A stretch of 64,000 nt of DNA from Sphingobacterium puteale (GCF_003627955.1 NZ_RBWS01000013.1:62001-126000), one strand, 5' to 3'. Positions 8,156 through 16,769 are shown, numbered from the stretch's first letter. The notes: generated by a model from the letters alone, not told the origin. Numbers and translations are program-made.

Positions 8156-10438
8156 ATGATAGGAAATAAACTCATCACAACAGTGTTGGGCACGCTAATT
8201 TTACCATTTTGCGTTCAAGCTCAGCAAAATTTAACACAATATGTCAATCCATTTATTGGATCAGCAGATCACGGGCACGTGTTTGTCGGAGCCAATGTAC
8301 CTTTAGGTGCAGTACAGCTTGGCCCAACGCAGATCCCACAGATCTGGGACAAATTCAATGGCTGGGATTGGTGCAGCGGCTACAATTACAAAAGTCAGGA
8401 AATACTGGGTTTCACCCACACCCACCTGAGCGGAACAGGTATAGGTGACCTCAATGATCTGATGATCGTTCCGGCCAATGGCAAACTGCAATTAACCCCA
8501 GCAGAATTCAATAAGATGAATACAGGTTATGGTTCATCTTTCAAAAAAGAAAATGAAGTCGCTAAACCCGGGTTCTACAGTGTGTATCTGGATGACTATA
8601 ACGTTCAGGCGAATCTAACAGCAACAGAAAGAGTTGGTTATCACCAATACCAATACGAAAAAACAGACAATGCCCATATTTTAGTAGATCTGGGGTATCA
8701 CATCAATTGGGATAAACCAACTGATACCTATATCAAACAGGTCAATGATTCTACATTCGTTGGTTATCGTTTTTCCACCGGTTGGGCCAGTGACCAAAAG
8801 CTATACTTTGCTATAAAAACTTCTCAGCCTATCCAAAAGGTTAGATTCTTTGATGGCAAAGACGAAAAATTCGGTCAGACAACCTTCAAAGGACAAGCCA
8901 TCAAAGCAGCGCTTTTCTTTGATGCAGCTAAAAACAAGAACATTGAACTGAAAGTCGGTATTTCACCCGTCAGCTCTACCAATGCCTTAAATAATATCAA
9001 TGCGGAGATTCCAGGCTGGAATTTTGAAAAAGTAAAGCAAGAAGCCGATCAACGTTGGAATAAAACCTTAAACAAAATCCAGTTTGAAGCAGATAAGGAT
9101 ACAAAAACAATCTTCTATACCGCTTTATACCATACCTATTTCGCCCCTACAATTTTCAACGATGCAAACGGTGATTATTTGGGTACGGATAAGCAAGTTT
9201 ATGAAAAGCAAGATTTTGTAAATCATACCGTATTCTCCCTATGGGATACCTATCGTGGGCTTCATCCACTGATGACCATCCTTGAGGACCGCAAAATCAA
9301 TCAGGATTTTATCAAAACCATGCTTGCGATCTATCAACAACAAGGGAAGTTACCGATGTGGCATCTGCAGGGAAATGAGACCAATACCATGGTCGGCCTG
9401 CCAGCTATTCCAGTGATCGCCGATGCATTCTTAAAAGGAATCATTGACGAGAAAGATTATCCTTTGGTATGGGAAGCTGTCAAGACCACAGCAATGGGTA
9501 ATGATCACGGCCTAAAATACGCACGTGACCTGACTTATATCCCTATTGACAGCATGCCGAATGAATCGGTCGCTTGGGGACTGGAATATGCTATCGCTGA
9601 TTTTGGTGCTTATAAAATAGCAGAGAAACTCGGTAAAAACGAAGAGGCTGCCTATTTCAAAAAACGCTATAAACTTTACGAACAATACTTCGACAAAGAA
9701 GTTGGCCACTTTGTCGGCAAAAAAGTTAATGGCGACTTCCGCCGTCCCTTTGATCCGCTAATGGCCAAGCACCGTGAGAATGATTACTGTGAAGGAAACG
9801 CATGGCAATATACCTGGTTGGTACCACAAGATGTGACAGGCTTGATCAGTCTTTTTGGTGGCGAACAACAATTTTTGAAGAAACTGGATTACTTCACAAC
9901 CATGTCCTCGGATTTGGGCGGCGAAGCCTCACCAGATATCTCGGGACTAATCGGCCAATACGCACAGGGTAATGAGCCCAACCATCATATTCCTTACCTA
10001 TATGCTTATGCGGGACAGCCATGGAAGGGCGCAGCCTTAGCACGTAAAGCAATGACTGAGTTTTACACAAACACACCAGCAGGACTCTGTGGTAACGATG
10101 ACGTCGGCCAGATGAGCGCATGGTACGTGTTCTCCGCGATGGGATTCTATCCGTTGAATGCGATGAGCGGTGTTTATGTATTTGGCTCGCCGATGATGGA
10201 ACAGGCCAACATTAATTTGCCAAATGGCAAAACCCTAGCAATAACGGTGAAAAACCAAGGCAAAGCAAACCAGTACATCAAATCCATCAAACTGGACGGA
10301 AAGCCTTATACAAAGACATTTATCACACATGCACAATTGCTACAGGGTGGTCAGATGGAAATTGAGATGAGCGCTACGCCAAATAAGAACTTTGGAAAGA
10401 ATAAAGCAGACAGGCCATCAAGTATTGACAATAATTAA
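8156..10438 (+). CDS. GH92 family alpha-mannosidase, secreted
   Basis: GH92 enzymes are exo-acting, calcium-dependent alpha-mannosidases that trim N-glycans and yeast mannan. The 760-residue protein begins with a Sec signal ending at about VQAQQ. It shows the family's N-terminal signature QYVNPFIGS...DHGHVFVGANVPLGAVQLGP, then GFTHTHLSGTG, YCEGNAWQYTW, GNEPNHHIPYLY and the C-terminal GNDDVGQMSAWYVFSAMGFYP. The Glu in YCEGNAW and the Asps of GNDDVG lie in regions where the family carries its acid and base residues. Length is typical. No SusC/D pair is adjacent; the divergent LacI gene is the likely regulator. Linkage specificity cannot be read from the sequence. Confidence 0.93.
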   Translation: MIGNKLITTVLGTLILPFCVQAQQNLTQYVNPFIGSADHGHVFVGANVPLGAVQLGPTQIPQIWDKFNGWDWCSGYNYKSQEILGFTHTHLSGTGIGDLNDLMIVPANGKLQLTPAEFNKMNTGYGSSFKKENEVAKPGFYSVYLDDYNVQANLTATERVGYHQYQYEKTDNAHILVDLGYHINWDKPTDTYIKQVNDSTFVGYRFSTGWASDQKLYFAIKTSQPIQKVRFFDGKDEKFGQTTFKGQAIKAALFFDAAKNKNIELKVGISPVSSTNALNNINAEIPGWNFEKVKQEADQRWNKTLNKIQFEADKDTKTIFYTALYHTYFAPTIFNDANGDYLGTDKQVYEKQDFVNHTVFSLWDTYRGLHPLMTILEDRKINQDFIKTMLAIYQQQGKLPMWHLQGNETNTMVGLPAIPVIADAFLKGIIDEKDYPLVWEAVKTTAMGNDHGLKYARDLTYIPIDSMPNESVAWGLEYAIADFGAYKIAEKLGKNEEAAYFKKRYKLYEQYFDKEVGHFVGKKVNGDFRRPFDPLMAKHRENDYCEGNAWQYTWLVPQDVTGLISLFGGEQQFLKKLDYFTTMSSDLGGEASPDISGLIGQYAQGNEPNHHIPYLYAYAGQPWKGAALARKAMTEFYTNTPAGLCGNDDVGQMSAWYVFSAMGFYPLNAMSGVYVFGSPMMEQANINLPNGKTLAITVKNQGKANQYIKSIKLDGKPYTKTFITHAQLLQGGQMEIEMSATPNKNFGKNKADRPSSIDNN

Positions 10439-10446
10439 CTGAAAAA

Positions 10447-10478
10447 TTGTCAGCAAAACATTCGTGGATTAATATTTG
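10447..10478 (+). promoter_or_regulatory. Possible promoter of the DUF493 gene
   Basis: TTG (10447-10449), 21 nt, AATATTTG (10471-10478) resembles the Bacteroidota promoter pattern with one -7 mismatch. A clear Shine-Dalgarno AAGGAG at 10501-10506 precedes the ATG by 8 nt, which is unusual in this phylum and fixes the start. Confidence 0.35.
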
Positions 10479-10514
10479 TTAACACCTTACTGTATAAATT
10501 AAGGAGAACAAAAA

Positions 10515-10841
10515 ATGGCAGATTACAAAAACATCAACATACAAGACATCCCCGACGGAGGTGATAGTCCAAAAGACTTCTATGAAACTTTTAAAGAGAG
10601 ATTAGAGGACTTGGAAACCTTTCCAAAAGACTATACGTACAAATTTATCTTACCAAAAGATCAAGATCATTTCAATCAGATCCAAAGTGTATTTGATGAT
10701 ACTGATGCACGTTTTGACTTCAAGGATTCCAAAACAGGCAAATACACCTCGATCACGGTTAATGTAAATGTAAAAGATGCAGATCAGGTCATTTACTTCT
10801 ACAAAGAAGTATCCAAGATAAAAGGCGTTATTATGCTATAA
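10515..10841 (+). CDS. DUF493 (YbeD-like) family protein
   Basis: This 108-residue cytosolic protein matches the DUF493/YbeD family: FYETFKERLEDLETFPKDYTYKFILP near residues 22-47 and the C-terminal ITVNVNVKDADQVIYFYKEV. YbeD has a ferredoxin-like ACT-type fold. Its function is not established; it is discussed as a small regulatory or ligand-binding protein. The gene has its own strong ribosome-binding site and ends at a strong bidirectional terminator. It is 76 nt downstream of the mannosidase, with a possible promoter in between, so it need not belong to the same transcript. Confidence 0.85.
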   Translation: MADYKNINIQDIPDGGDSPKDFYETFKERLEDLETFPKDYTYKFILPKDQDHFNQIQSVFDDTDARFDFKDSKTGKYTSITVNVNVKDADQVIYFYKEVSKIKGVIML

Positions 10842-10843
10842 AA

Positions 10844-10878
10844 ACAAAAGAGGCTGTCGAAATGACAGCCTCTTTTGT
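10844..10878. terminator. Bidirectional intrinsic terminator, 15-bp perfect stem
   Basis: ACAAAAGAGGCTGTC (10844-10858), loop GAAAT, GACAGCCTCTTTTGT (10864-10878). The A-rich left and T-rich right ends let it serve both the DUF493 gene and the convergent minus-strand gene that ends at 10879. Confidence 0.9.
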
Positions 10879-11334
10879 TTATTGTTCAAGAAGTTCCTGC
10901 CTGACCAAATCGCCTTGACCAACCAGTTCTTCCATCCTTACCTTATCAAACAATTCTTTCGGGACTTTGAGCTTCAAAAGATAACATATCGGGCGCCCCG
11001 ATTGAACCCCCGGACTCCATCTTTTTTGCCTTCTTAGAAAATCAAGTAGAACTCGATCTTCAGAACCACTTTTCCTGCCCAATAGTTCCCCGTTTTTTGT
11101 GACGAATACCTCAAATATATGGTCAGCATGTATCGCTTTGTCCAACCGGCCATCCCGCTTAGCTTCTTTTAGATAATTTAGCCAATGGATCTTAAAGTTA
11201 TCCATCCCGCTCCCCGGTACAAGGAAAATGTCCACGGCGGTATAGATATGGCTTGTATCAGTATTTTTTGATACCTGCGCCACAACCGGCCGATATAATA
11301 CCGATAAAAACAGAAAACAATATATTCGGATCAT
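10879..11334 (-). CDS. Small exported protein with a TonB C-terminal-like domain
   Basis: The 151-residue protein has an N-terminal signal peptide ending at about PVVAQ and no further membrane segment. The central part reads like the C-terminal domain of energy-transducer TonB proteins of Bacteroidota: HIFEVFVTKNGELLG, then a variable stretch, then KRWSPGVQSGRPICYLLKLKVP, which corresponds to the family pattern W-x-P-G-x-x-x-G-x-P-V. There is no N-terminal membrane anchor or proline-rich spacer, so it is not a full TonB. It may be a periplasmic partner or decoy, or simply a family remnant. It is downstream of pnp but separated from it by the pnp terminator. Confidence 0.65.
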   Translation of the reverse strand: MIRIYCFLFLSVLYRPVVAQVSKNTDTSHIYTAVDIFLVPGSGMDNFKIHWLNYLKEAKRDGRLDKAIHADHIFEVFVTKNGELLGRKSGSEDRVLLDFLRRQKRWSPGVQSGRPICYLLKLKVPKELFDKVRMEELVGQGDLVRQELLEQ

Positions 11335-11378
11335 AATTAAAGTATAGCACTAAGTTAATCAAATTAAGCCCACAAAAA

Positions 11379-11402
11379 AAAGCCCGCTACATAGCGGGCT
11401 TT
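11379..11402 (-). terminator. pnp terminator
   Basis: Stem AGCCCGCT (11381-11388) / AGCGGGCT (11393-11400) with loop ACAT. On the minus strand it is followed by a run of eight T, as expected for an intrinsic terminator of pnp. Confidence 0.88.
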
Positions 11403-11423
11403 TCTATAGTAATTCATATAAGC

Positions 11424-13610
11424 TTATTCCTGTCCGGCACCAACTACGGGAGCTTCGCCGTTCGGCTTATCTTGTTTTGGTTTATCTTCTTTTGGAGGAC
11501 GAGGCAATAAAGCTTTACGAGAAAGTTTCATTTTACCTTGTTTGTCAATATCCAATAATTTAACCGTTACTTTATCACCTTCTTTGAAAATACCGTCCAT
11601 TGTTTCAAGACGCTTCCAGTCGATTTCAGAGATGTGCAATAAACCATCTTTGCCTGGCATAATCTCGACGAATGCGCCAAATGGCATAATTGATTTTACT
11701 TTACCTTCGTAAGTTTCACCAATCTCAGGTTTAGAAGCAATCGCTTTGATACGACCTACAGCATCGTCAATTGCGGCTTTATTGTCTGCAAATACCTGAA
11801 CGACACCTTTGTTATCAACTTCCTCGATAGAGATTGTTGCACCCGTCTCACGTTGCATTTCTTGGATGATCTTACCACCTGGACCAATCACAGCACCAAT
11901 AAATTCTTTATCGATCAACAACTGAACGATACGAGGTGCATGTGGTTTGTAGTCTTCACGTGGAGCAGAAATGGTTTTCTTCATTTCACCTAAGATATGT
12001 AAACGCGCTTCTTTCGCTTGATCCAATGCTTGCGTCAACACCTCCCATTTCAAACCATTGATTTTTAAGTCCATCTGACAAGCAACAATACCTTTTTCAG
12101 TACCTGTTACCTTAAAGTCCATATCACCCAAGTGATCTTCATCGCCCAAGATATCCGATAAAATTGCATATTTACCAGTTTTCTCATCAGAGATCAATCC
12201 CATTGCGATACCCGATACAGGAGCTTTCAACTTCACACCAGCATCCAAAAGAGCTAATGTACCGGCACATACAGTCGCCATTGAGGATGAACCATTGGAT
12301 TCCAAAATATCGGAAACCACACGGATTGTATACGGATTTTCGCTATCCGCAGGTAATACTTGTTTCAATGAACGCATCGCGAGGTTACCGTGACCAACTT
12401 CACGGCGGCCCGGACCTCTATTTGGTCTTACTTCACCTGTTGAGAACGCAGGGAAGTTATAGTGAAGGATAAATTTATTATAACCGTTGATAAAAGCACC
12501 ATCAATCATTTGCTCATCGTCTTTAGCACCTAAAGTAACCGAAGTCAATGACTGTGTTTCACCACGTGTGAATACGGCAGAACCGTGTGCTGCTGGTAAG
12601 TAATCCACTTCAGACCAGATCGGGCGTACTGTACGTACATCACGGCCATCCAAGCGAATTCCTTCGTCCAAGACTAGGTTACGAACAGCATCATACTGAA
12701 CATCGTGGAAATATTTTTTGAATAAGAATGCAGTATCATCATCCAATTCCTCTGGCATTGTTGCTCTATATTCCTCAGCGATCTTCGCAAAATTTTCAGA
12801 ACGCTCATGTTTCGCTGAAGCAGATTTTGCGATAGCATAAACTTTATCATACGTAGCTGCAAATATTGAATCTCTCAATTCAAGGTTTTCAGGCTCGTGG
12901 TTATATTCGCGCTTTACAGTTTTACCGACTAGATTCGCCAATTCAACCTGTGCTGCGATTTGTTTTTTGATCGCTTCATGAGCAAAAGCAATTGCTTCAA
13001 CCATTTCAGCTTCGGAAATTTCTTTTGCTTCACCTTCCACCATACCGATATCCTGTGCAGAGCCGGCAACGATAAATTCTAAAGTTGCATTTTCAAGTTC
13101 AGATAATTTTGGATTGATAACCAATTGACCATCAATTTTTGCTACACGAACTTCTGAAATAGGACCGTTAAAAGGAATATCAGAAACTGCAATAGCAGCG
13201 GAAGCCGCCAGACCTGCTAACGCATCAGGCATAATATCTTTATCCGCAGAGATCAAGCTGATGGCAACTTGTGTATCTGCGTGATAGTTTTCAGGGAATA
13301 ATGGACGTAGAGCCCGGTCTACCAGACGAGAAATCAATACTTCATAGTCTGATAATCTAGCCTCACGACGTAGGAAGCCCCCCGGAATACGGCCAGTAGC
13401 CGCATATTTCTCTTGATAATCTACTGAAAGTGGTAAAAAATCAACACCAGATTTAGCTTCTTTGGCAGAAACGACAGTTGCAAGCAACATCGTATCACCT
13501 TGTTTTAATACCACAGCACCATCAGCCTGTTTTGCCAATTTTCCTGTAGACAATTCGATCTGGGTGCCATTACCCATATCGATGGTTGTTTTAATTTCGT
13601 TGTAATTCAT
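11424..13610 (-). CDS. pnp: Polyribonucleotide nucleotidyltransferase (PNPase)
   Basis: PNPase degrades RNA from the 3' end by phosphorolysis and is part of RNA turnover. The 728-residue protein shows the complete architecture: a first RNase PH domain (DTMLLATVVSAKE, GFLRREARLSDYE), a helical linker, a second RNase PH domain (RLDGRDVRTVRPIWSEV, GSAVFTRGETQSL, FPAFSTGEVRPNRGPGRREVGHG), a KH domain with the GxxG loop in GAVIGPGGKIIQEM near 570, and an S1 domain (GKVKSIMPFGAFVEIMPGKDGLLHISEI) near 630-695. The tail is Lys/Pro rich. In many bacteria pnp follows rpsO directly; here an unrelated opposite-strand gene and separate promoters intervene. Confidence 0.97.
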   Translation of the reverse strand: MNYNEIKTTIDMGNGTQIELSTGKLAKQADGAVVLKQGDTMLLATVVSAKEAKSGVDFLPLSVDYQEKYAATGRIPGGFLRREARLSDYEVLISRLVDRALRPLFPENYHADTQVAISLISADKDIMPDALAGLAASAAIAVSDIPFNGPISEVRVAKIDGQLVINPKLSELENATLEFIVAGSAQDIGMVEGEAKEISEAEMVEAIAFAHEAIKKQIAAQVELANLVGKTVKREYNHEPENLELRDSIFAATYDKVYAIAKSASAKHERSENFAKIAEEYRATMPEELDDDTAFLFKKYFHDVQYDAVRNLVLDEGIRLDGRDVRTVRPIWSEVDYLPAAHGSAVFTRGETQSLTSVTLGAKDDEQMIDGAFINGYNKFILHYNFPAFSTGEVRPNRGPGRREVGHGNLAMRSLKQVLPADSENPYTIRVVSDILESNGSSSMATVCAGTLALLDAGVKLKAPVSGIAMGLISDEKTGKYAILSDILGDEDHLGDMDFKVTGTEKGIVACQMDLKINGLKWEVLTQALDQAKEARLHILGEMKKTISAPREDYKPHAPRIVQLLIDKEFIGAVIGPGGKIIQEMQRETGATISIEEVDNKGVVQVFADNKAAIDDAVGRIKAIASKPEIGETYEGKVKSIMPFGAFVEIMPGKDGLLHISEIDWKRLETMDGIFKEGDKVTVKLLDIDKQGKMKLSRKALLPRPPKEDKPKQDKPNGEAPVVGAGQE

Positions 13611-13683
13611 TTAATCTTATTTTTGACACGCTTTTCATCTTGTTGGCAGCGTGCCTATATTTTAAATACGTTAGATTTCAGCA

Positions 13684-13716
13684 CAAAGGTAAATTAAAAT
13701 ATTAAGATTAATGCAA
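13684..13716 (-). promoter_or_regulatory. pnp: Predicted pnp promoter
   Basis: On the minus strand: TTG (13714-13716), 22 nt, TACCTTTG (13684-13691), a full match to the -7 consensus TAnnTTTG. It lies about 70 nt upstream of the pnp start codon and indicates that pnp is transcribed independently of rpsO. Confidence 0.65.
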
Positions 13717-13798
13717 TTAACATCGGGCTAAATATGCAAAGCCAATACTCAGGCCACAGGGAGCTGAAGCATCCGATGACATTCTTTGGAAATCTGCT

Positions 13799-13831
13799 CT
13801 TAAAAAAGCACCTTCGAGTGCCTTTTTTAAG
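13799..13831. other. Orphan terminator-like hairpin in the pnp/DUF6266 gap
   Basis: CTTAAAAAAGCAC (13799-13811) pairs with GTGC-C-TTTTTTAAG (13818-13831), one bulged C, loop CTTCGA. It has the A6/T6 shape of a bidirectional terminator but no gene ends next to it on either strand. Confidence 0.45.
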
Positions 13832-14056
13832 TACTCTTTTTTGAATATTTTCCGAATAACAACGGCCCATCCAGAAAAGATCGGACCTTGGGTGCTTTTA
13901 ATATATTTAGATCTAACTTATCAAGCCAGAAATTGTGATTTTAAATTTGGACATTTTTGTTACACAAGCCTAGCTCCTTTCCTTTTTCCTCTTTTAATTT
14001 TAAAGACAGCACATTATGATCAAATAGGGATCAAATTCTACCTTTTAACATTAATT

Positions 14057-14096
14057 GTTCAGTGTTTGTTCAGTGATGGTTCAGTGATAACTCAGT
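14057..14096 (+). repeat. Four-copy 11-bp tandem repeat (core GTTCAGTG)
   Basis: The word TCAG recurs at 14059, 14070, 14081 and 14092, exactly 11 bp apart. The first three copies contain GTTCAGTG and the fourth is degenerate (AACTCAGTA). Inverted ACTGA copies follow at 14101 and 14116. The array ends about 40 bp before the predicted promoter of the DUF6266 gene, so phased binding of a regulator on one DNA face is possible. Confidence 0.75.
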
Positions 14097-14134
14097 ATAA
14101 ACTGAATAATCAATGACTGATTACTGTCTAAAAA

Positions 14135-14165
14135 TTGATTAAAAATTGTGATTAGGTATAATTTG
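14135..14165 (+). promoter_or_regulatory. Possible promoter of the DUF6266 gene
   Basis: TTG (14135-14137), 20 nt, ATAATTTG (14158-14165). It is a weak -7 match. If real, it places transcription after position 14165 and so excludes the upstream in-frame ATG at 14148. Confidence 0.4.
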
Positions 14166-14225
14166 GTATTAGGATGTTTCGGTTTTAATGTCTATCTTGA
14201 TTATCTATTTTCTAATCAGTTAGTT

Positions 14226-14885
14226 ATGGCAATTATCAAAAATGGCGTTAATGGAACTGTTTCCGGGAAAGCAGGTTCTGTTGTATTTGTGTTGACGAAA
14301 ACAGGAAATTATGTACGCTCTCTCCCTCGCGTTAAAAAACGGGAGCCCAGTCCTGAACAGCTGCTCAGTAGAACACGCTTCAAAATTGTGAGGTCACATA
14401 TTAGTATGTTAAATCCGATCATCAAGATAGGCTATAAGGCGTACAGCTATCCAAAGCGGGCATATGATGGTGCGATGTCTTATAATCTGAACGAAGCACT
14501 TATGCAGGAAGGAGACGGTTTTGTAGTTGACTGGAAGAAATTTATGGTTGCCAAAGGAAGCCCCAACCCCATCACTTCTTACACGATGGATTTCGATCAA
14601 GAAAACGGAGTGCTTCAGGTTACTTGGGAATATGATGCCTATCTGGAGAAGAAGTTTGACACAAGGTCTTACGACTCCTTCTTAGTACTATATAGCGCAG
14701 GGGATAATGGAGTTGAATATCCTCTTTTGACGAACGACTCGAAAAACAGCTTAATAGCTGGCAAACAAGATATCGCCATTCCAGAACATAGAAAGGAAGC
14801 GACTTATGAAGTGTATATATTTTTTGTAGAGAGCTATGGTGGAGGTAATACAGACAGCCTGCATTTGGGCAAGATAAACGTGTGA
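14226..14885 (+). CDS. DUF6266 family protein
   Basis: The 219-residue product starts MAIIKNGVNGTVSGKAGSVV, a characteristic opening of the DUF6266 family common in Sphingobacteriaceae and Flavobacteriia. It continues with RSLPRVKKREPSPEQLLSRT and has beta-rich repeats in the second half. No signal peptide, membrane helix or catalytic motif is visible. The frame is open from 14148, but the ATG at 14226 is preferred because family members begin there and because the likely promoter overlaps the upstream codons. The gene is a single unit on the plus strand between rpsO and pnp, preceded by an unusual 11-bp tandem repeat. Function is unknown. Confidence 0.75.
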   Translation: MAIIKNGVNGTVSGKAGSVVFVLTKTGNYVRSLPRVKKREPSPEQLLSRTRFKIVRSHISMLNPIIKIGYKAYSYPKRAYDGAMSYNLNEALMQEGDGFVVDWKKFMVAKGSPNPITSYTMDFDQENGVLQVTWEYDAYLEKKFDTRSYDSFLVLYSAGDNGVEYPLLTNDSKNSLIAGKQDIAIPEHRKEATYEVYIFFVESYGGGNTDSLHLGKINV

Positions 14886-14946
14886 CTATAGTTATTAATG
14901 ACACCATCATATAGGTATGATACCTAAAACGAGATATTCTATAAAA

Positions 14947-14973
14947 AAAGCCATCCAAAATTTGGATGGCTTT
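14947..14973 (-). terminator. rpsO terminator
   Basis: Stem AAAGCCATCC (14947-14956) / GGATGGCTTT (14964-14973), extendable through the A/T loop. On the minus strand a T7 run follows, which suits rpsO. It may also weakly stop the convergent DUF6266 transcript. Confidence 0.85.
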
Positions 14974-14997
14974 CCTAAAAAACCTTTGTACAAAAGC

Positions 14998-15276
14998 TTA
15001 TTTGATGATATCACGTAAACCTAGCGCTTTAATGATCGCACGGTAACGGTTAATATCAGTTTTGTAAAGATAAGCCAATAATGAACGACGTTTACCTACC
15101 AACATTTGTAGGGCACGTTGTGTACCGAAATCTTTTCTGTTCTTTTTCAAATGCTCAGTTAAGTGAGCAATTCTCTTAGTGAATAAAGCAACTTGACCTT
15201 CTGTAGATCCAGTGTTAGTAGCTGATCCAGCAAATTCTGCAAAGATCTCAGCTTTGTACTCTTTACTTAAATACAT
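14998..15276 (-). CDS. rpsO: 30S ribosomal protein S15
   Basis: The 92-residue protein (usual length 89) matches S15 throughout: TNTGSTEGQVALFTKRIAHL, LKKNRKDFGTQRALQMLVGKRRSLLAYL and the C-terminal RYRAIIKALGLRDI. S15 binds 16S rRNA helices h20-h22 and nucleates assembly of the 30S platform. It has a textbook promoter upstream and its own terminator downstream, so it forms a single-gene unit. Confidence 0.97.
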   Translation of the reverse strand: MYLSKEYKAEIFAEFAGSATNTGSTEGQVALFTKRIAHLTEHLKKNRKDFGTQRALQMLVGKRRSLLAYLYKTDINRYRAIIKALGLRDIIK

Positions 15277-15320
15277 CTCTTGAATAATATTAAAGCGTTA
15301 AAAAATTTATTAATTGCGTG

Positions 15321-15351
15321 CAAAGGTAGTGTTTTTTTTCAGATTGGCAAA
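15321..15351 (-). promoter_or_regulatory. rpsO: rpsO promoter, perfect Bacteroidota consensus
   Basis: Read on the minus strand: TTTG (15348-15351), exactly 19 nt, TACCTTTG (15321-15328). Both boxes and the spacing match the consensus without mismatch, as expected for a strong ribosomal-protein promoter. The leader to the ATG is about 40 nt. Confidence 0.88.
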
Positions 15352-15378
15352 TCCATTTTCATAACCTCCTCACCTTTA

Positions 15379-16593
15379 CTATACTTTCACGTATATTTTC
15401 TTCTTGTCCAACCAGTAGCAAATCACCCACATGAGTGTCAAAAAGCACAGCGAATAGACGAAAGAACCAACTTCTGGAATTCCGGGAACTTTGGCACAGA
15501 CATATTTATAAAACCAAGCGAAAGCATCTATATATTTTTGTGTTCCATCTTCTGCTACGCCATCTGAAATTCGAAATAACCCCAGAAAACGTGGCAAAAT
15601 TCCACTCAGTACAAATATAAACAAAGGATTCTTGCCAAACACATCAAAAAATTGCGTCAATTTGTTTTTAACGCCCTGCACTTCTATAAACCAGATCATA
15701 CCACCAATAGTCATTGTAGCAAGCCCCGTTGTATAAAGCACATACGAACTTGTCCAGATTTTTTTATTGATCGGAAAACCGAGCGCCCAGACCCAAGCCA
15801 AAACAACAAGGATAAAACCAGTCACAAACATCCCCGCCAACAATTTAAAATGAGGTTCGTTTGAAGCAGGCACCTTAGACCATAACCAGTCCACCTGTCC
15901 TTGCTTCTTGATAAACACACCGACCAGATAGCCAAACACAACCTGCACGATCGCCGGTAAGGTACTCATCAATCCCTCCGGGTCGAATGGAACACCTTCT
16001 CCTTTGTAAATATGGGGCACACCCAAGATAGCGATATCGTACTTTGTTCCAAACCATCCTTCTAAACTATACGGATCAGCTCCCCCTGCCATTGCACAAA
16101 CAGCCCAATACAACAATAATATACCAGCAGAAATCCAAATAATCGCCTTCTCTTTAAAATAATACGCTAATATGGATGCAAAACAATAGGCGATCGCAAT
16201 ACGTTGTAATACGCCCAGAATACGAATGCCCCGGCTCGGATCACTGGGATCAACCCATTGTTTAAGAACCAGCTCTGCTCCTTCCCATTTAATAAAAGGC
16301 CACCAGTTAATAAAAAGACCAATTGCAAAAATTAAGACCGTGCGTTTAAGCACCTTCTTCCAGAAAACCGCAGGACCAGCTTCCTGTAATCGGGGAATCA
16401 CAAAGGACATGGCATTTCCTACCGCAAATAGAAAAAACGGAAAAACCAAGTCCGTAGGAGAACAGCCATGCCAGGCTGCATGTTTCAGCGGCGCGAACAT
16501 ATGCGCCCATGTCCCCGGATTATTTACCATAATCATCAGCGCCACAGTAGCTCCACGAAATACATCCAAGGAATAATAACGTTGTTTCATCAT
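15379..16593 (-). CDS. DUF5009 / NagX-like membrane acyltransferase (heparan-alpha-glucosaminide N-acetyltransferase-like)
   Basis: The 404-residue protein has about ten to eleven membrane helices. It carries the COG4299 signature at its start: YYSLDVFRGATVALMIMVNN, then HAAWHGCSPTDLVFPFFLF, and INWWPFIKWEG later. Relatives include the human lysosomal heparan-alpha-glucosaminide N-acetyltransferase. Bacterial members (DUF5009, NagX) are found with N-acetylglucosamine utilisation genes and are thought to acetylate sugars or take part in their transport across the membrane. It is the minus-strand neighbour of the ROK-SusCD operons, which supports a role in handling glycan breakdown products. 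The exact substrate is not visible. Confidence 0.85.
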   Translation of the reverse strand: MMKQRYYSLDVFRGATVALMIMVNNPGTWAHMFAPLKHAAWHGCSPTDLVFPFFLFAVGNAMSFVIPRLQEAGPAVFWKKVLKRTVLIFAIGLFINWWPFIKWEGAELVLKQWVDPSDPSRGIRILGVLQRIAIAYCFASILAYYFKEKAIIWISAGILLLYWAVCAMAGGADPYSLEGWFGTKYDIAILGVPHIYKGEGVPFDPEGLMSTLPAIVQVVFGYLVGVFIKKQGQVDWLWSKVPASNEPHFKLLAGMFVTGFILVVLAWVWALGFPINKKIWTSSYVLYTTGLATMTIGGMIWFIEVQGVKNKLTQFFDVFGKNPLFIFVLSGILPRFLGLFRISDGVAEDGTQKYIDAFAWFYKYVCAKVPGIPEVGSFVYSLCFLTLMWVICYWLDKKKIYVKV

Positions 16594-16741
16594 AAATTAA
16601 GTGATTAGTTCGTAAATATAGGTATTACAGAATTCATTTTTATGCATAATGTTTATATAAATGGCATAAACGGGAAGAATACTTTACAAATAGAATTGTT
16701 ACAATAAAAATATGTTCACACCGATTTTATATAAAAAAGCT

Positions 16742-16769
16742 ATACTTTTTAAAAAACTTTAAAAAGTAT
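16742..16769. promoter_or_regulatory. Palindromic operator candidate, ROK-SusCD operon 1
   Basis: Perfect 12-bp inverted repeat: ATACTTTTTAAA (16742-16753), spacer AAAC, TTTAAAAAGTAT (16758-16769). It abuts and overlaps by one base the -33 box of the operon promoter. An almost identical palindrome occupies the same position in operon 2, so it is a strong candidate binding site for the ROK proteins. Confidence 0.75.

Noticed and set aside
13841..14116. 91-codon plus-strand frame upstream of the DUF6266 gene
   Set aside because: It covers the 11-bp tandem repeat, has no ribosome-binding site or homology I recognise, and its composition is that of intergenic A/T-rich DNA.
14148..14225. Upstream in-frame ATG for DUF6266 (26 extra residues)
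   Set aside because: The likely promoter overlaps it, and family members start at MAIIKNG.
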